From contig NC_135559.1 of assembly GCF_964340395.1 (NCBI RefSeq), positions 6,696,259-6,733,758 of the forward strand: a stretch of 37,500 nt of DNA, read 5' to 3'. The notes beneath the pieces are model-generated. The model had not been told where the DNA came from, did not search any database, and worked only from the letters and a program-made list of their open reading frames with translations. Made by a program: the position numbers and the translations under genes. Positions 19,505 to 31,370 of the stretch are shown one piece after another. Every line of letters starts with the position of its first letter. The first letter of the stretch is position 1. Origin of the DNA: Glandiceps talaboti. Its lineage: Eukaryota > Hemichordata > Enteropneusta > Spengelidae.

Positions 19505-22500
19505 GGCAGGGGTCTGTAAGCGTGTATGTGTGTGCACAACTACAATATTATAGGGGAAGGGATTGTCTATGACTGCTGCTTAAAAAGGTAATAAAAAGCA
19601 TAAAGAATTATTACTAACTTTCTTCCTTGTCGTCTTGTTTTCTTTCTTATGTAAATAGGCTGATCAATTATCTGAAGAAACCCAAAGTAAGTATACTCTT
19701 CCTGTAGTTTAATTTTGTAAACCGCAGAACTTGCACTTAATGTTAAGTTTGAAAATGTAACTTAATGATGTTCAAATAATTAGGAAGTCAATGCAGACAG
19801 ATCGTTTGACTGAAAGACACCAAAACTTTCAGAAGTTCACAATAAAATAGTCCTGTACCTTTGAAAGGACAAAAAATGACATTTTACGAAAGTGAAGACC
19901 TCCTCGAAGAAGTTTACGAATGGCGTCAGCCCGGGGGCACCAATAAGACACTATATATGTAGCTTTCGGTTACAAACTGTATCCATCCATTCGACCACGT
20001 AGAAATGTCGTGGCCGCAATTTGCCATGGATTAAAATGCATACTTCAGCTTCCGATATTTCAGTTTTCAATATGCAAAAAATGTACAAAGTTCTCATATT
20101 GTGTGTACAGGCTTGAAAACTAAAGGGCGATATATTTATAGCAGTCGATATTTTTATCCTCTAAGCTACGAATATTTGGGGTATCTTATCACGATATGAC
20201 GTAGGGCGGGACCCGATGACGTCAAATCTACTCACAAACGGTTATTGACATCTTTTGAATTGTAACCCTGATTTTGAAGTTTTTGAAAATGGAGGTTTGT
20301 ACATTACAACAAAATCATCATATTTTCATTCGTAAAATCTTGGCAAGTTTCAATTTGTGCACGTATGACGGTTTCTCCCACTACAGTACTTCATGTTCAA
20401 ACATTTTGATGTCAAATATTCAAATGGTGTGTTATCTTTGCAGAACTGAAGTTGGCTTTCGACAAGTTTGATAAAGATGGTAACGGAAAGATCACAGCCC
20501 AAGAATTAGGAGCTGTTCTGAGGTCACTGGGTCAGAATCCCACAGAAGATGAACTTACCGATTTAATCAGTAAATTCGACGTTGACGGTGAGATTACATT
20601 TCTGACCACTTCAATATTTCATCACCGGCTATGTATGCGGAACTCGTGTATATACCTCCCAGTCTGTCTGTCTTTTCAGTGCTTGCATATTTCTCTGACT
20701 ACACCTGTGTAGGGCCCCTCTTACTTCCCGTGTATATCTCCTGAGTAGGGGCCCTCCTACTACCATTGTGTATCAACTTTAATTCAAGTTGTAAGGGCCT
20801 CTCTCAGCGATCTAGGACATTGTATTTTTCTCTATTTTAGGCACATTTTATTGTTTCTTAATTCATCTGTAATGTTGTCGTTATCTTATTTCCCAAGGTG
20901 GTCTCTCTATTCCTCTATTAGGATCTTGACTTTGTCTCACTTTTTATTGTTTTCCCAACATTTGTGTCCCGTCATATACATGTATATCCTTACTATCACC
21001 AGTACGAAGCCTCCCGTAATCAGTCGAGATAGAGATATTAAATTGTGATATAGATACATCATTGCAAATACTAATGAGTTATTTCTCTGTTTCTATTAAT
21101 GACCGTCGATAAACATGACACAGATGAATAGTTAAGTAGACTGCTAATCAATCGACTGTAAAACTGAGATAAAATTACTAATAAACTTCATTGTAAGTTC
21201 ATCAATAGTTAATTATATTGCCCATTTTTCATAATACAAGAAATTGGCCCTTGGGAATGTTTAAGCGTTTGCAGGTTTGATTACCTTAATTAGTATACAC
21301 TATATAAATTAAAACAGTTTCTGTTATTGCTACTTGTTCTATATAACTCCAGCCCAACCCATTCTCATATAGAATCAAGAGAAAAATTCAAGGGTCACCA
21401 TGCAAATTTCCGAAGTAAAGGTCAAACTAATCGTAAAATTGAGCCATTTTAGAATCCAATATGGCTGCTGAAAACTGAGGGAAAATATCAGATTGCCCAT
21501 GCTTGAAAAATAAGATGTTTATCCCAAAATGGATTTAATTATTTCAAAAAGATCACGAACAATCTGCTATATGGCAAAGTTTTGGGAAATTTTAATAAAT
21601 TTGATTTTCAAAATTTTCATCTACCTCAGTTTACATCAAAATCTATATTACTTTGTGTTCAAGTTCAACAATGCGTGTGTGTTTATTTGTCCAATTGAGA
21701 TAATCAAGTCAGCTCTGCCTTCTGATTCATGGGAAATATCATTCTTGGTTTATTGCAGGCAATGGAACCATTGAATTTAGTGAATTTTCAGCCAAGATGT
21801 CGAAGATCATGAAAGTGCCATCAACCGAGGAAGATATCCGAGAAGCCTTCCGTGTCTTTGATGTTGATGGTAATGGTTATATCACCCTCGATGAATTACG
21901 TCATGTGATGGCAATCCTGGGTCAAGGGTTAACAGACCAAGATATTGATGAAAAAATTGGAAAATGCGACACGAATGATGATGGTAAACTCAGCTATGAA
22001 GGTACGTATAACTGCCCTGAACTGAAAGCACAGTAGTCGTTATATGAGGCCCCATTTTTCGTTACCAAGCCTGTAACTAGGGACGCTGAAACACAACTTT
22101 ATCACTTAATCTCTAACCAGAAACCAAAACAGTTCACCCGCGCATGCGTAACTGACGACCACTCAACTTTAAGTCGATACAAGACCAGGAAAGTAAACGC
22201 CGTTCTAAAAGCTAAAAATTGTTTTTTGGACTGTTACCTATCGCATTATGGGGTTTTTCTTTGATAAAACCACGTGCACTTTTGATATCAATAGTCCATT
22301 TTTGCTTGATCAGGCGTTGTAATATTTTTATTGTTAACTAGTTGTAATCTTGATGAATTACACTTCTCTTTCATTGTATTCTATAATGAAGATATGACGA
22401 CATTAATGAATATTTTAAGATAACTACTGTAATATTAAATTATAAATGTAAATACAGAGCACAAGTTACAGTCAAAAATGACAACATTTATTGATAAGTT

Positions 22501-22765
22501 TACATTTGAAAATTATGTCACTTTCTTTATGTACAAAGGAAATAGACATACACGGAATACACACAGACAGAGAAGCTCTTGGGTAAACTATTCCGACGTA
22601 AACTCCGACGTAAGTTTATTGACCTAATAAGTCAACTTAGGATATGTAAACAACAACTGCACAACAATACAACAACAACAACAACAACAACAACTAAACT
22701 AATGAAACTTACAACACTTTCGTTTCTATTTCTCCACAGAATTCGTTAAGTTCTGGAAATCATAG
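17235..22765 (+). CDS. Calmodulin-like EF-hand protein, gene B (147 aa, five exons)
   Basis: Exons are 17235-17237, 19659-19686, 20444-20587, 21759-22001 and 22740-22765, joined in frame across GT-AG introns. The product has four EF-hands at residues 20-31, 56-67, 93-104 and 129-140. All loops keep Asp at position 1 and Glu at position 12, with Gly at 6 (D-K-D-G-N-G, D-V-D-G-N-G, D-V-D-G-N-G, D-T-N-D-D-G), so four calcium ions should bind. It starts ADQLSEE as calmodulin does, but the linker between lobes reads [10 protein letters not shown]. Pro-79 would break the central helix. The C-terminus is F-V-K-F-W-K-S; a Trp is unusual for calmodulin. It is best called a divergent calmodulin-like or troponin C-like sensor. 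It is transcribed away from gene A. Confidence 0.92.
17238..19658 (+). other. Gene B intron 1
   Basis: 2421 bases. Contains a (GT)n array near its 3' part and a CRE at 19368-19375. Short frames at 17420-17641, 18300-18518 and 18894-19157 show no known domain. Confidence 0.75.
19388..19535. repeat. (GT)n dinucleotide array
   Basis: GT-rich from about 19400, with an uninterrupted core at about 19441-19500. Confidence 0.95.
19659..19686 (+). CDS. Gene B exon 2
   Basis: 28 bases after acceptor AAATAG and before donor GTAAGT. Encodes A-D-Q-L-S-E-E-T-Q plus one base. It starts in phase 0 and ends in phase 1, as in genes A and D. Confidence 0.92.
20444..20587 (+). CDS. Gene B exon 3
   Basis: 144 bases with acceptor TTTGCAG and donor GGTGAG. 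Encodes [13 protein letters not shown] through SKFDVDG: EF-hand 1 and the start of loop 2. Confidence 0.96.
20588..21758 (+). other. Gene B intron 3
   Basis: 1171 bases, AT- and pyrimidine-rich. No repeat array and no recognised element. Intron 2 (19687-20443) also has nothing but a CRE at 20217-20224. Confidence 0.75.
21759..22001 (+). CDS. Gene B exon 4
   Basis: 243 bases, acceptor TTGCAG, donor GGTACG. Covers the end of loop 2, the interlobe linker, EF-hand 3 and most of EF-hand 4, ending L-S-Y-E. Confidence 0.96.
22740..22765 (+). CDS. Gene B exon 5 (tail and stop)
   Basis: After acceptor TCTCCACAG: completes Glu-140 and encodes F-V-K-F-W-K-S then TAG. Confidence 0.92.
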
Positions 22766-23528
22766 ATGAAATCAACATCCATTCTTCGAGACACCAATAT
22801 CTAGTCATTTAAACAATTATAAAATACAAAAAACCAACTATCATAGAAATTTATAAATAACGACAGTACACTTTGTTTTGTTTTTCTGTCGCACTGTAGT
22901 TGTCATTTTTGTCGATTAAGGAATTTTATCCTATGAGTTTCATATGTGATATTTGTGGAATGTTGGTGTTTTGTAAGTTTCAGCATGATCAAGAGAATTT
23001 ATAGTTAAATATCAAGAATCGCTAAGATCCAATCAGTATCTACTATTTTGTTTGTTTGTTTGTATGTTTTGTTTTGTTTGCTTGTTTTCTGCTGACGTAT
23101 GGATTTTTATTCTCGTCTGTATTGAATTACGTTGTGAATTGTATGATGTCTTGTGCTATTTCGAGCATTCTACAGTTGTCAATAGTAAAAGTTTTGAATA
23201 TTATTTTTATTTTTTGACCTAATATATTTGGTAGTGTTTTTTTGTTTGCTTGTGTTAACTTGTTAATTCCAGTTAAAGAAAGTCTCTTTCTCAGTATTTG
23301 TCTACAGTACTGTGGTTTCTTCTTTCATTATTTCATAGAAATATGTAATTTTTGATATTTATCCGGAATATGATTTAATTCACTAATTATGTTATACTCA
23401 GCCGTCAGTACAAACTGCATTTTTCCATATGTAGTTGATTCTAATATTTGAATTCACTGTATGAGAAACAGGATCGTTTGCATGTCGATTTTTCTGTATA
23501 ATTATTAAGTTCACTTTGAAAATTGTAC

Positions 23529-23534
23529 AATAAA
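23529..23534 (+). promoter_or_regulatory. Candidate polyadenylation signal of gene B
   Basis: AATAAA 764 bases after the gene B stop codon. A nearer variant hexamer could be used instead. Confidence 0.3.
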
Positions 23535-24167
23535 ACAAACGCCGATTCATGGCATGTAGACGCCTCTGTGCAAAATGTCTTCGTTTGATTGACACGACTG
23601 TAGCCTGATTCAGTGAATCTGTGACTCCCCACACTTGTTCGCAATTTCTGTTGTGAACGCATGTAGTGGAGTCACATTTGGCATGATTGTGGTACCATTA
23701 CTTTTGACAAGCTAGAAACTAAAACTAAGCTGTTATTGCGATATGCTGTGTGTTACTCAGAATGTCTTCATTTAGCGATGTAGATATAATGACTTGCTAT
23801 CACGACAGTGCAAACATTGGAAATCCTACAATTCACATATATGACAGTAGGTGTCTCTATAGATAACGATTCTATTATGAGTGAAATCATTCAAATGTCC
23901 ATAGAGACATTAATGGTATAAATATGTTATTCTGTCGTACGATATTAGCCTGTCAAAAGTAATCAGACCATGACTGACACCCTAAGAGTCTGAATAATGT
24001 TCATTTGACGTGTGGTTGATACCCTTGTAAGGATTATTTGGCTGGCTATCCTTGGTATATAAAGTTAATTTACATACTTAGTTGGAACTGTAAAATGTTA
24101 CCTGTATGGCTGCTTGCTTACCTTGGATTTACGTGGTTTGATTGATTGGTTGGTTTGCTATGGAAAG

Positions 24168-24601
24168 GATATTTGTGTGGTTGATATTCTGTGTAAAGTC
24201 AACTTGTGTGTTGGATATTCTGTGTAAAGTTTATGTGTGTGGTTGGTAATATGTGCAAAGTGTATTTGCATGGTTGATATTCTATGTAAGGTTAAGTTGT
24301 GTGGTTGATATTAATATTCTGTGGAATTTGTGTGGTAGATATTCTGTGTCAAGTTAATTTGTATGGTTGATATTCTGTGTAAAGTTAACCTGTGTGGTGG
24401 ATATTTTATGTAAACTTTGTTTGTGTGGTTAGTAGTCTGTGTAAGGTGTATTTGTGCGGTTGACATCTTTGTAAGGTTTATTTGACTGTGTGGTTCATAT
24501 TTTGTGTAAAGTCAATTTGTGTAGTGGGTATTTTATGTAAACTTTATTTGTGTGGTTAATATTCTGTGTAAAGTCATTTCTGTGGTTAGCATCCTAAGAA
24601 T
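24168..24601. repeat. Minisatellite with a unit of about 31 bases
   Basis: About 14 diverged head-to-tail copies of a unit close to TTGTGTGGTTGATATTCTGT followed by GTAAAGTTAA. Copies vary by substitutions and by indels of a few bases, so the array is old rather than freshly expanded. Confidence 0.85.
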
Positions 24602-24839
24602 GTTTAGAGTACACATCAGGTGTTTTGGTATTTACCTTAGAACGTCTTCAGTTTCTGTTGATTCGTTTACGCATGAGCAGTCTCTCTATGAATATGACAT
24701 AGATAACAATTTATGATGTACACAGAATGCATGTTATCGAATCGTTTATTTATCTGTAGTTTGTTGAAATGCGATGGAGCATATCCCCGGTTAATAGATC
24801 TTTCTGCAAATATATTAACATATTGAGTTATTCTTCATA

Positions 24840-24905
24840 ATACATACATACATACATACATACATACATACATACATACATACATACATACATACATACA
24901 TGCAT

Positions 24906-24980
<75 letters not shown>

Positions 24981-25023
24981 TACATACATACATACATACA
25001 TACATACATACATACATACATAC
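24840..25023. repeat. Compound (ACAT)n-(GCAC)n-(AC)n-(ACAT)n array
   Basis: ACAT units to about 24900, GCAC units to about 24937, AC dinucleotides to about 24975, then ACAT units again to 25023. Confidence 0.95.
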
Positions 25024-25612
25024 GTCCAGGTCTGGACTATGTTATCTGAGAGGTCAAGCTTTTCAGACTCACTACATGTGGTCTGTCGCCACGTTTATCG
25101 GTGTTAGCGAGTATAAAAAGATACGTGGCATCTATTCACCACAAGACCGCAATAATAAGTAGGGGAATAAGACCCAAAACCATGTCATGCACGTATTATT
25201 CCTGCGTTACTCGTAAACTATCTCTCCCATGGGGATATCCACAGACAACATTATGTTAAATATCGACACAGGAGCTAAGATTGTGACTGCACGCCACGTC
25301 TGGTGCACACTAGGGAATACATCGATGAATAAAACATACACACATTAAATGAGTTATTGCAGTAGAGACCAGACTCGAAGATTAAATTATTTATAAGGCA
25401 TTCCTATAATGCAATTATGGATTATTACAATAACACTGACAGACATGTTTTCTTTATTTATGTATAATTTATGTTTTTGTTTTTCTTGTTCTTATTTCTA
25501 ATTTTCAAGTAGGGCATTTGGGACAAATAATAACTTGGTAACCATTTCTAAATGAACTACATGTATATGTACCTTGATCTGACACCTCTTTATATATGTA
25601 CCTTGATCTGAA

Positions 25613-25614
<2 letters not shown>

Positions 25615-25683
<69 letters not shown>
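25615..25683. repeat. (CT)n dinucleotide array
   Basis: About 33 uninterrupted CT units. Just upstream, a TATGTACCTTGATCTGA block is repeated twice (about 25565-25582 and 25595-25612). Confidence 0.95.
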
Positions 25684-25688
<5 letters not shown>

Positions 25689-28600
25689 CCCCATTAATTT
25701 TTTGTTTATACATGTGTTTGATATAAACAAAACGACCAGTAATCACTGTAGTTTGGTTGGAATTAAAACGAATTTAGCCACCATGAAAGTGAGAAAGGGA
25801 CAGAATCAGATAAAATCAACAAGAAGAGCAGTAATGATAATGAAATTATAGGCTTTATGAAAATACCATGTATCGCTAATTAAGTCTTCTATGAAGTTGT
25901 ACTTCTTCCTTCCTAATGTCGTCATGTTATTAAACAGTAAATATATCATCCTTAATTTTCCATGGTCAAGCAGGCCTTCATCATTTACTTAATCTAGATC
26001 GAACACGTGTCTAACGCTTGATGGAATACACCAGTTTACCCATTATTATCAATGTACTAATGTACATAACATCAAATGAGTTCATGAACAAGTAATTGTC
26101 AAGACACTTATTTACCTGTCATTTTGGCAAGGTCTATTTGGGGGGTACTTGGAAAAAAATGCTAAATATAGCTCTTGTAAAAACAGCTCACCAATTACAT
26201 ATAACAGAGTTCGTTGTATTGTTTTCTAAGAGTAAACTGAAGATTCTGACGCATGTACTGTAGTCGAACTCTGGTACATGGTATGTCTAACACCTTCTGA
26301 TCTAGTTTGGGTTTTTATTTTCTTACATACAATGTAACATTTGTCTTACTTTCTTATCTTTCTTATCAACTTGATAACCAACATCATATAATAAAGAGCC
26401 ACACTGCGAAATGTTGGGGTTTGTTCCGTTTAATATTGAATATTTTGTATTTGTATAAACGGTCTCATTTAACAAAACATAAAAATAAAGACAGGGTAAA
26501 ATTCTTAACTATTACTTAACAATTAAAAACAAACTAACAACAAATATGATTTTATTAACACTGACAAAAATAACCGACTTGTACGGCAGAGTAATTATGA
26601 AAGTGATGCAGTAATCCACCCTACAAAGTTGCAGTGTAAAGTTCTGATATGACAAAATATCACGTGTTGTGCCGAGACTCCATAACCAGACAATATAACC
26701 ACAGTGGTACGTTTCGGTAGTGTCAGGACCCCGTTTTTGGCAAACTGGCACGGCATGGTGGTTAACGTCGTTGCAGATCTTTGCACATAACTCTTCCCTG
26801 GGAAACTGTATCCATTGCGTGAATCTAACGAAAAATATGCGCAGAGTTTAGAAATCTGCAAAATGTTAGGTGGTTTTGATCTGTCACACACTTCATTTCC
26901 AACGACGTCGCTGTAACATGATGTTCGATGTTCCATTCCTACCGTTGAGGGCTCAAAAGAAAGAGTAAGAAAGTGCAATGTGACCTGTCGACAATTAGTA
27001 TCCGCACAGAGAGCTCAGACTTAGCTAGTTATGCTTATGACAAAACAAAAACAAACTAACAACAATCAACAACAAACATCAACACTGACAAAAATGACCG
27101 ACTTAAACGGTAGAGGAATTATGAAAATTACAATACGGTCAACCTGGCGTAATCGCCCTATATGAGGGCATAGGGGCACGTATTATTGCTTAGATTGCCG
27201 TTTTCTTAGGAAAATATCATACGAATCTTGCTATCAATCTCTATACTACGTAGAAATATTAATCTCTTTTTCCTTACAGGTAGGAATATATAGTCAAAAG
27301 GTTATTATATTTTGTCTGTAGGCCAGGAAAACAACAATCTAAGAAATGTTACGTGCCATTATGTATGAGGGTGAACGGACGGACGGACGCATGGACTGAA
27401 CCCAATGTAATACTACAGCCGCCCCTCCGGGCGGTGACAATACCTCACGCAGGTCGCTGTCCCCACCGGTCTTCCATACATAGCAAATAGGTCATGCATA
27501 ATTGTTAGCCTTTGAGGGGAGCACTCCTCATACAAGCGCGCCCTCTAAGGAATTAATTACGCAAGCTAAGGAGTCCACTTTCAAACTTTCGCTCGCTAGT
27601 ATACGAGTAAGAAGGCTGAATTGGACTCTTGTTGTTGTTGTTGTTGCTGTTGTTAAGCTGTGTTGTGTTCAATCCTTGAATAGTTTTTTTATTGGTTATG
27701 AGCGTCCTAGTATAGAGCACGAAATAAAAACTAAAACTTGAGTCACCTCTCTTGACATACGTGAAAGTAGTATCTATTGTCTTGACACCTGTGAGAACTA
27801 TTGCAATAAAATATTTTTCTAGGTGTTTGGCAACATATAAGAAAGGCGTCATGCCTTAAACCAAACACGCTAATTATAAATTCATGACAGCATCTGGTAT
27901 TAAATATAAGCCAGTGACATGACATGACCCCGTGACATGATCTGTGATTCTGCGGTGGAAGAGAACCGGAAACAGGGGTAAGGTTGTCGTTTGTACCTAA
28001 ATTTTACGTACAACAGGTTCATTATCAATCTATTTTCTAAACAGATTTCATTGTAAGAAGTACAAAGAAATGACGGGTGGTCTTGAAACATAAGTTCACG
28101 TTTGGCGTTTCCCCGTCGACTCGATCACAATAATAACGAAGCGTGTATGTCCCCGATGTATGTGTGGCCTTCGACATGAAATACAAGTGTCCTAAATGTT
28201 GATAGCTGAGTGATGGCCTTGCTCTCTTTTTTGACCTTTAGATCTTATAACGCCATTGTTCTTCCGATAAAGCATATCGACACTGAGCTGTTTTTGTCAG
28301 TCTTAACTAGACCTGTTTGTACCTCTTTTCTCATGAAGTCATGATATGACAATTGTTAGCGTTTCGTGGGTACTGTCCTTTACGTTTCATGTTTGGGGTG
28401 TTAGGGACACAAATGAGGTCATATGCAGTTAGACAATACACCCTGAAGGGTGTCTGTATGTCATTTACATGATAACAGCGCAGTGGCGAGGTCATTCATT
28501 GCAGAGCTGTGCAGTATGTGTACATGTGTTTACATTTCATCCGGTGTATATTTTATATATTTTAATTTGTATTTACCTGTATATCATCGAGCATATATAT

Positions 28601-28802
28601 CGTTAAACACCTAAATCGTACACTACTGTGACCCTGACATTTCCCAATTTCAGCATGCCGTAAATTCTGGTATGCAAAAATATCATCTACATATGCAAAT
28701 ATAAAGTTACATATTTCTTTTTGATTCTTAATAAATCACGGCATATTCATAACGAGTTTGCTACCACTGACAACTCATTTTATTTTACAGCCTCCTTCAA
28801 AT

Positions 28803-29507
28803 ATGAGTTCAGCAAAGGTTAATGAAATGATAGAATACCGCGTGCTAACTAGAGAACACGTTGAGGAAGCAATCTGTGTATTAGCAGAAGGTTTTACTTA
28901 TGGCGAACCTTTGAATGTTGCATTAAAAACGCCATATGAGTTCCAATTGGAATTGAGCCGGCGACTCTCTGAGAAAGCACTGAAAGATGAAGTATCAGCT
29001 GTTGCTATAGATACAAAATCTGGTAAAGTCATTGGAGCAGTAGTCGGGATACTTGTCACGGGTGAAGACCATCTAGCAGACTCAGAGGATTACACAGATA
29101 GCCAGAGCTTGTCTGAAAATCCAGATCCCTGTCTATTCCTGAGATACATTCCACCTTTTATTAAGGAAGTGGACAAAATCTACCAGAGCCACCCAAAACT
29201 TTGCAAGGAAAATTTGGATAAAAAGTGTACAATTTTAAAGAGTTTCAAACTAACTGTGCTTCCTGATTACGCTGGTCAGGGCATTGGCACAGAGTTAATC
29301 AGTACTCGTACTAATTTGGCAAAACAGAAAGGTGTCGGAGTCATTACTGCAATTTGTACAAGTCCTGCCAGTCAGAGGTTATACGCCAAATTGGGTCATG
29401 AAGTGATCGGAGAAATTTTCTACAGCGATTTTGAGGTTGGAGGTGAACGACCATTTGCTAGCATCACTCTTGCTCCCTCAGCTAAAGTAATGCTGAAGAT
29501 GTTGTAG
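28803..29507 (+). CDS. GNAT-family N-acetyltransferase, arylalkylamine NAT-like (gene C, 234 aa)
   Basis: One uninterrupted coding exon. A strong acceptor (TTTTATTTTACAG) ends at 28790 and the first ATG after it, with A at -3, is 28803, so at least one upstream 5' UTR exon is expected; the in-frame ATG at 28758 lies in the intron. The fold is GNAT: acyl transfer from acetyl-CoA to an amine. An early F-T-Y-G-E-P-L (31-37) resembles the F..-EPL motif of invertebrate arylalkylamine/dopamine N-acetyltransferases. Residues 150-165 (LTVLPDYAGQGIGTEL) form the acetyl-CoA loop motif, and ASQRLYAKLGHEVIGE (189-204) is the last conserved block. The length fits the family. No signal peptide or membrane segment, so cytosolic. 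The substrate cannot be told. Two calmodulin-like genes flank it, with no evident functional link. Confidence 0.9.
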   Translation: MSSAKVNEMIEYRVLTREHVEEAICVLAEGFTYGEPLNVALKTPYEFQLELSRRLSEKALKDEVSAVAIDTKSGKVIGAVVGILVTGEDHLADSEDYTDSQSLSENPDPCLFLRYIPPFIKEVDKIYQSHPKLCKENLDKKCTILKSFKLTVLPDYAGQGIGTELISTRTNLAKQKGVGVITAICTSPASQRLYAKLGHEVIGEIFYSDFEVGGERPFASITLAPSAKVMLKML

Positions 29508-29677
29508 ATTGCCAGTGAAACGTTAAAGTTGCACAAGCTAAAACTGAGACATTTTTTCTTTAAATAACCACTTTATATTCACCGAAAATATTTAAAATAC
29601 CAATGACTAGACATTGTACATGTTATTCCGTGGTCAATATTACAGAAACTGTTGCAATTGTGATCATCGTTGAGGGC

Positions 29678-29817
29678 GCTGATTAAAAAATCGATTTTAA
29701 TTTATCATGTATACAGGTACAAAAAATATGTTTACCCACAGGTGATGCAATACTGTTCACGGTGTATGATATTACAAGTAAGTAATTGTACCTAACAAAA
29801 CTGTTATTTCAAAAAAC
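29678..29817 (+). repeat. Dispersed repeat family, copy 3
   Basis: Contains ACCCACAGGTGATGCAATAC, a GATATTACAAGTAAGTAATT block and CTAACAAAACTGTTATTTC, in the same order as in 7406-7570. Confidence 0.55.
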
Positions 29818-30536
29818 CGTTTCAGGGGCAGAAAGATATTTAGAATACAAAGATGATTGTTTAATAGGTTCATAGTAGTCTTTTGTATTATAAATTCCCA
29901 TATAAATCAAACTCTTTATGAATGGAAAGGACCACCTCGCCATGTTGTGATAAGTGTAACCAGATTGATGATATCATTAAGGGGGGAAACGCTGGTGTAT
30001 TTGTTTTTGCGATGTAATTTTATCTGCACATCAAAAGGTTATCACCGCATTCTGCTTACTGATGCATACTTAACCATCATTTGCAAGTGACTTAATTCAT
30101 AACTTAAACCTGGCATTATAGGGTAATGATGACTTATAACATCCAATGACGTAATTTATTATGCATACAAAAAAATGTACAGAAACTTCCTACTATGGAA
30201 TCAACAGTTCTAACAATGCCAGAAGACAGAAGTGTAATGTAAAAAGGAGGCATGCATCAGTATACTAGAATAGTTTTATCGACGTTTCTGTAAGTATTTT
30301 TACTGGAATAAAAAGATCATAAAATCAGGTTGTGTCCAATTAAGTCTTTAAATGAGGTACCATCGTTCAAGATGAGTCGTGATTACAAGTCAGACATTTT
30401 GCTCTTGGAGGACTTCGATTGCAACATTATAGTACATATCTGTCTTGAAATAGGTATTTGAGTTTGTCTCGCGAGCTTTCCAAACTCGCAAGTTACCAAA
30501 GGAAGTCCCTGACTGAGAAATTAACAAATTCAATGT

Positions 30537-30618
30537 TGTTTGTTTGTTTATTTGTTTGTTTGTTTGTTTGTTTGTTTATTTGTTGGTTTGTTTGTTTGTT
30601 TGTTTGTTTGTTTGTTTG
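30537..30618. repeat. (TTTG)n microsatellite
   Basis: About 20 TTTG units with TTTA and TTGG variants. Confidence 0.95.
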
Positions 30619-31040
30619 AAACCTGCTGTCCTGAAACCATATACTAGCACAGGGATTCTTGTGTTCTGAAGAAAATGCATTACCTGCATTTACTTTCACG
30701 GAACTTAACTGTGCGCTGATCATCATGAACCAGGGTGCCATTGCAGTTATTCAACACCTTCAAATTGAACGAACTATAATACCAGTGTTTACAATTCAGG
30801 GTCTTATCTTCAAGTTTATGTCCTAAGTATGAAAATCTTCTAAGAACTACACATACAGGAATATAACAAAATATCGTCTTATAGTCTCAATGTTTCATTG
30901 ACAGCACCTGGTATTATTAGAAAGGGTGTCGAACTTTGTAGAAAGCCAAAGGAAGGTATGTGTGTACTATATAAGTTGTTTGTAATGGCTGTAAATTCTA
31001 ACAAAGTAAGTCAGATACACGTTTTATCAACAAAACATGG

Positions 31041-31345
31041 CAAAAACATATTTTTAAGCCTACTGTGTTTCCATGGGAACAACTATCCTATTTTACACAT
31101 TTTGTGTTATATTGGACCTGCCTTACTCATATATGCTAGAAGCAAGGAATTTCCTTTAGTCAATTTTATTTTTTGCTCATGTTTTATGTCTATTTTGCAA
31201 AAAAAATCACATAATGTGGTGATTTTGCTACCTTTCCAACTGACTTTCAAAAAATAGTAACTTTCTTTGAACTCAGCATAACAAACTATGCTATGTTAGA
31301 TGGACAATATGCAAATAAACATAATTATTATCAAATTCATAATAT
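31041..31345. repeat. Two-copy tandem repeat, copy 1
   Basis: Aligns with 31371-31685. Shared landmarks in order: TTTTAAGCCT, GTTTCCATGGGAAC (31067-31080), ACAACTATYCTATTTTA, TTTATGTC, AATCAC...GTGATTTT and TTTGAACTCAGC.TAACAAACTA. Confidence 0.75.
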
Positions 31346-31370
31346 TATTTTGTCAGCAGAAAATATTTGA

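Larger units (their letters stand above)
22766..28790. other. Intergenic region between genes B and C
   Basis: Begins with the gene B 3' UTR (first AATAAA at 23529-23534). No coding exon recognised. It contains the 31-bp minisatellite, a compound ACAT/AC array, a (CT)n array and a pair of short direct repeats (26529-26608 and 27051-27131). A C+G-rich hairpin (CCGCCC/GGGCGG) near 27421-27436 follows a short GGAC run. The first, non-coding exon of gene C should also lie here but I could not place it. Confidence 0.5.

Noticed and set aside
24168-24601. CRISPR-like array
   Set aside because: Units are contiguous with no spacers and are diverged; the DNA is clearly from an animal nucleus.
26595-26978. 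127-codon minus-strand frame
   Set aside because: No transposase or other motif could be seen; supported only by being open.
28758-28802. Upstream in-frame ATG of the acetyltransferase frame
   Set aside because: It lies in the pyrimidine-rich end of an intron; the acceptor at 28789-28790 excludes it from the mRNA.
30905-30957. Exon-like segment between an AG and GTATGT, reading P-G-I-I-R-K-G-V-E-L-C-R-K-P-K-E
   Set aside because: Good splice-like borders but no partner exon and no EF-hand or GNAT similarity. It could be a 5' UTR exon of gene D, but this cannot be supported from sequence alone.
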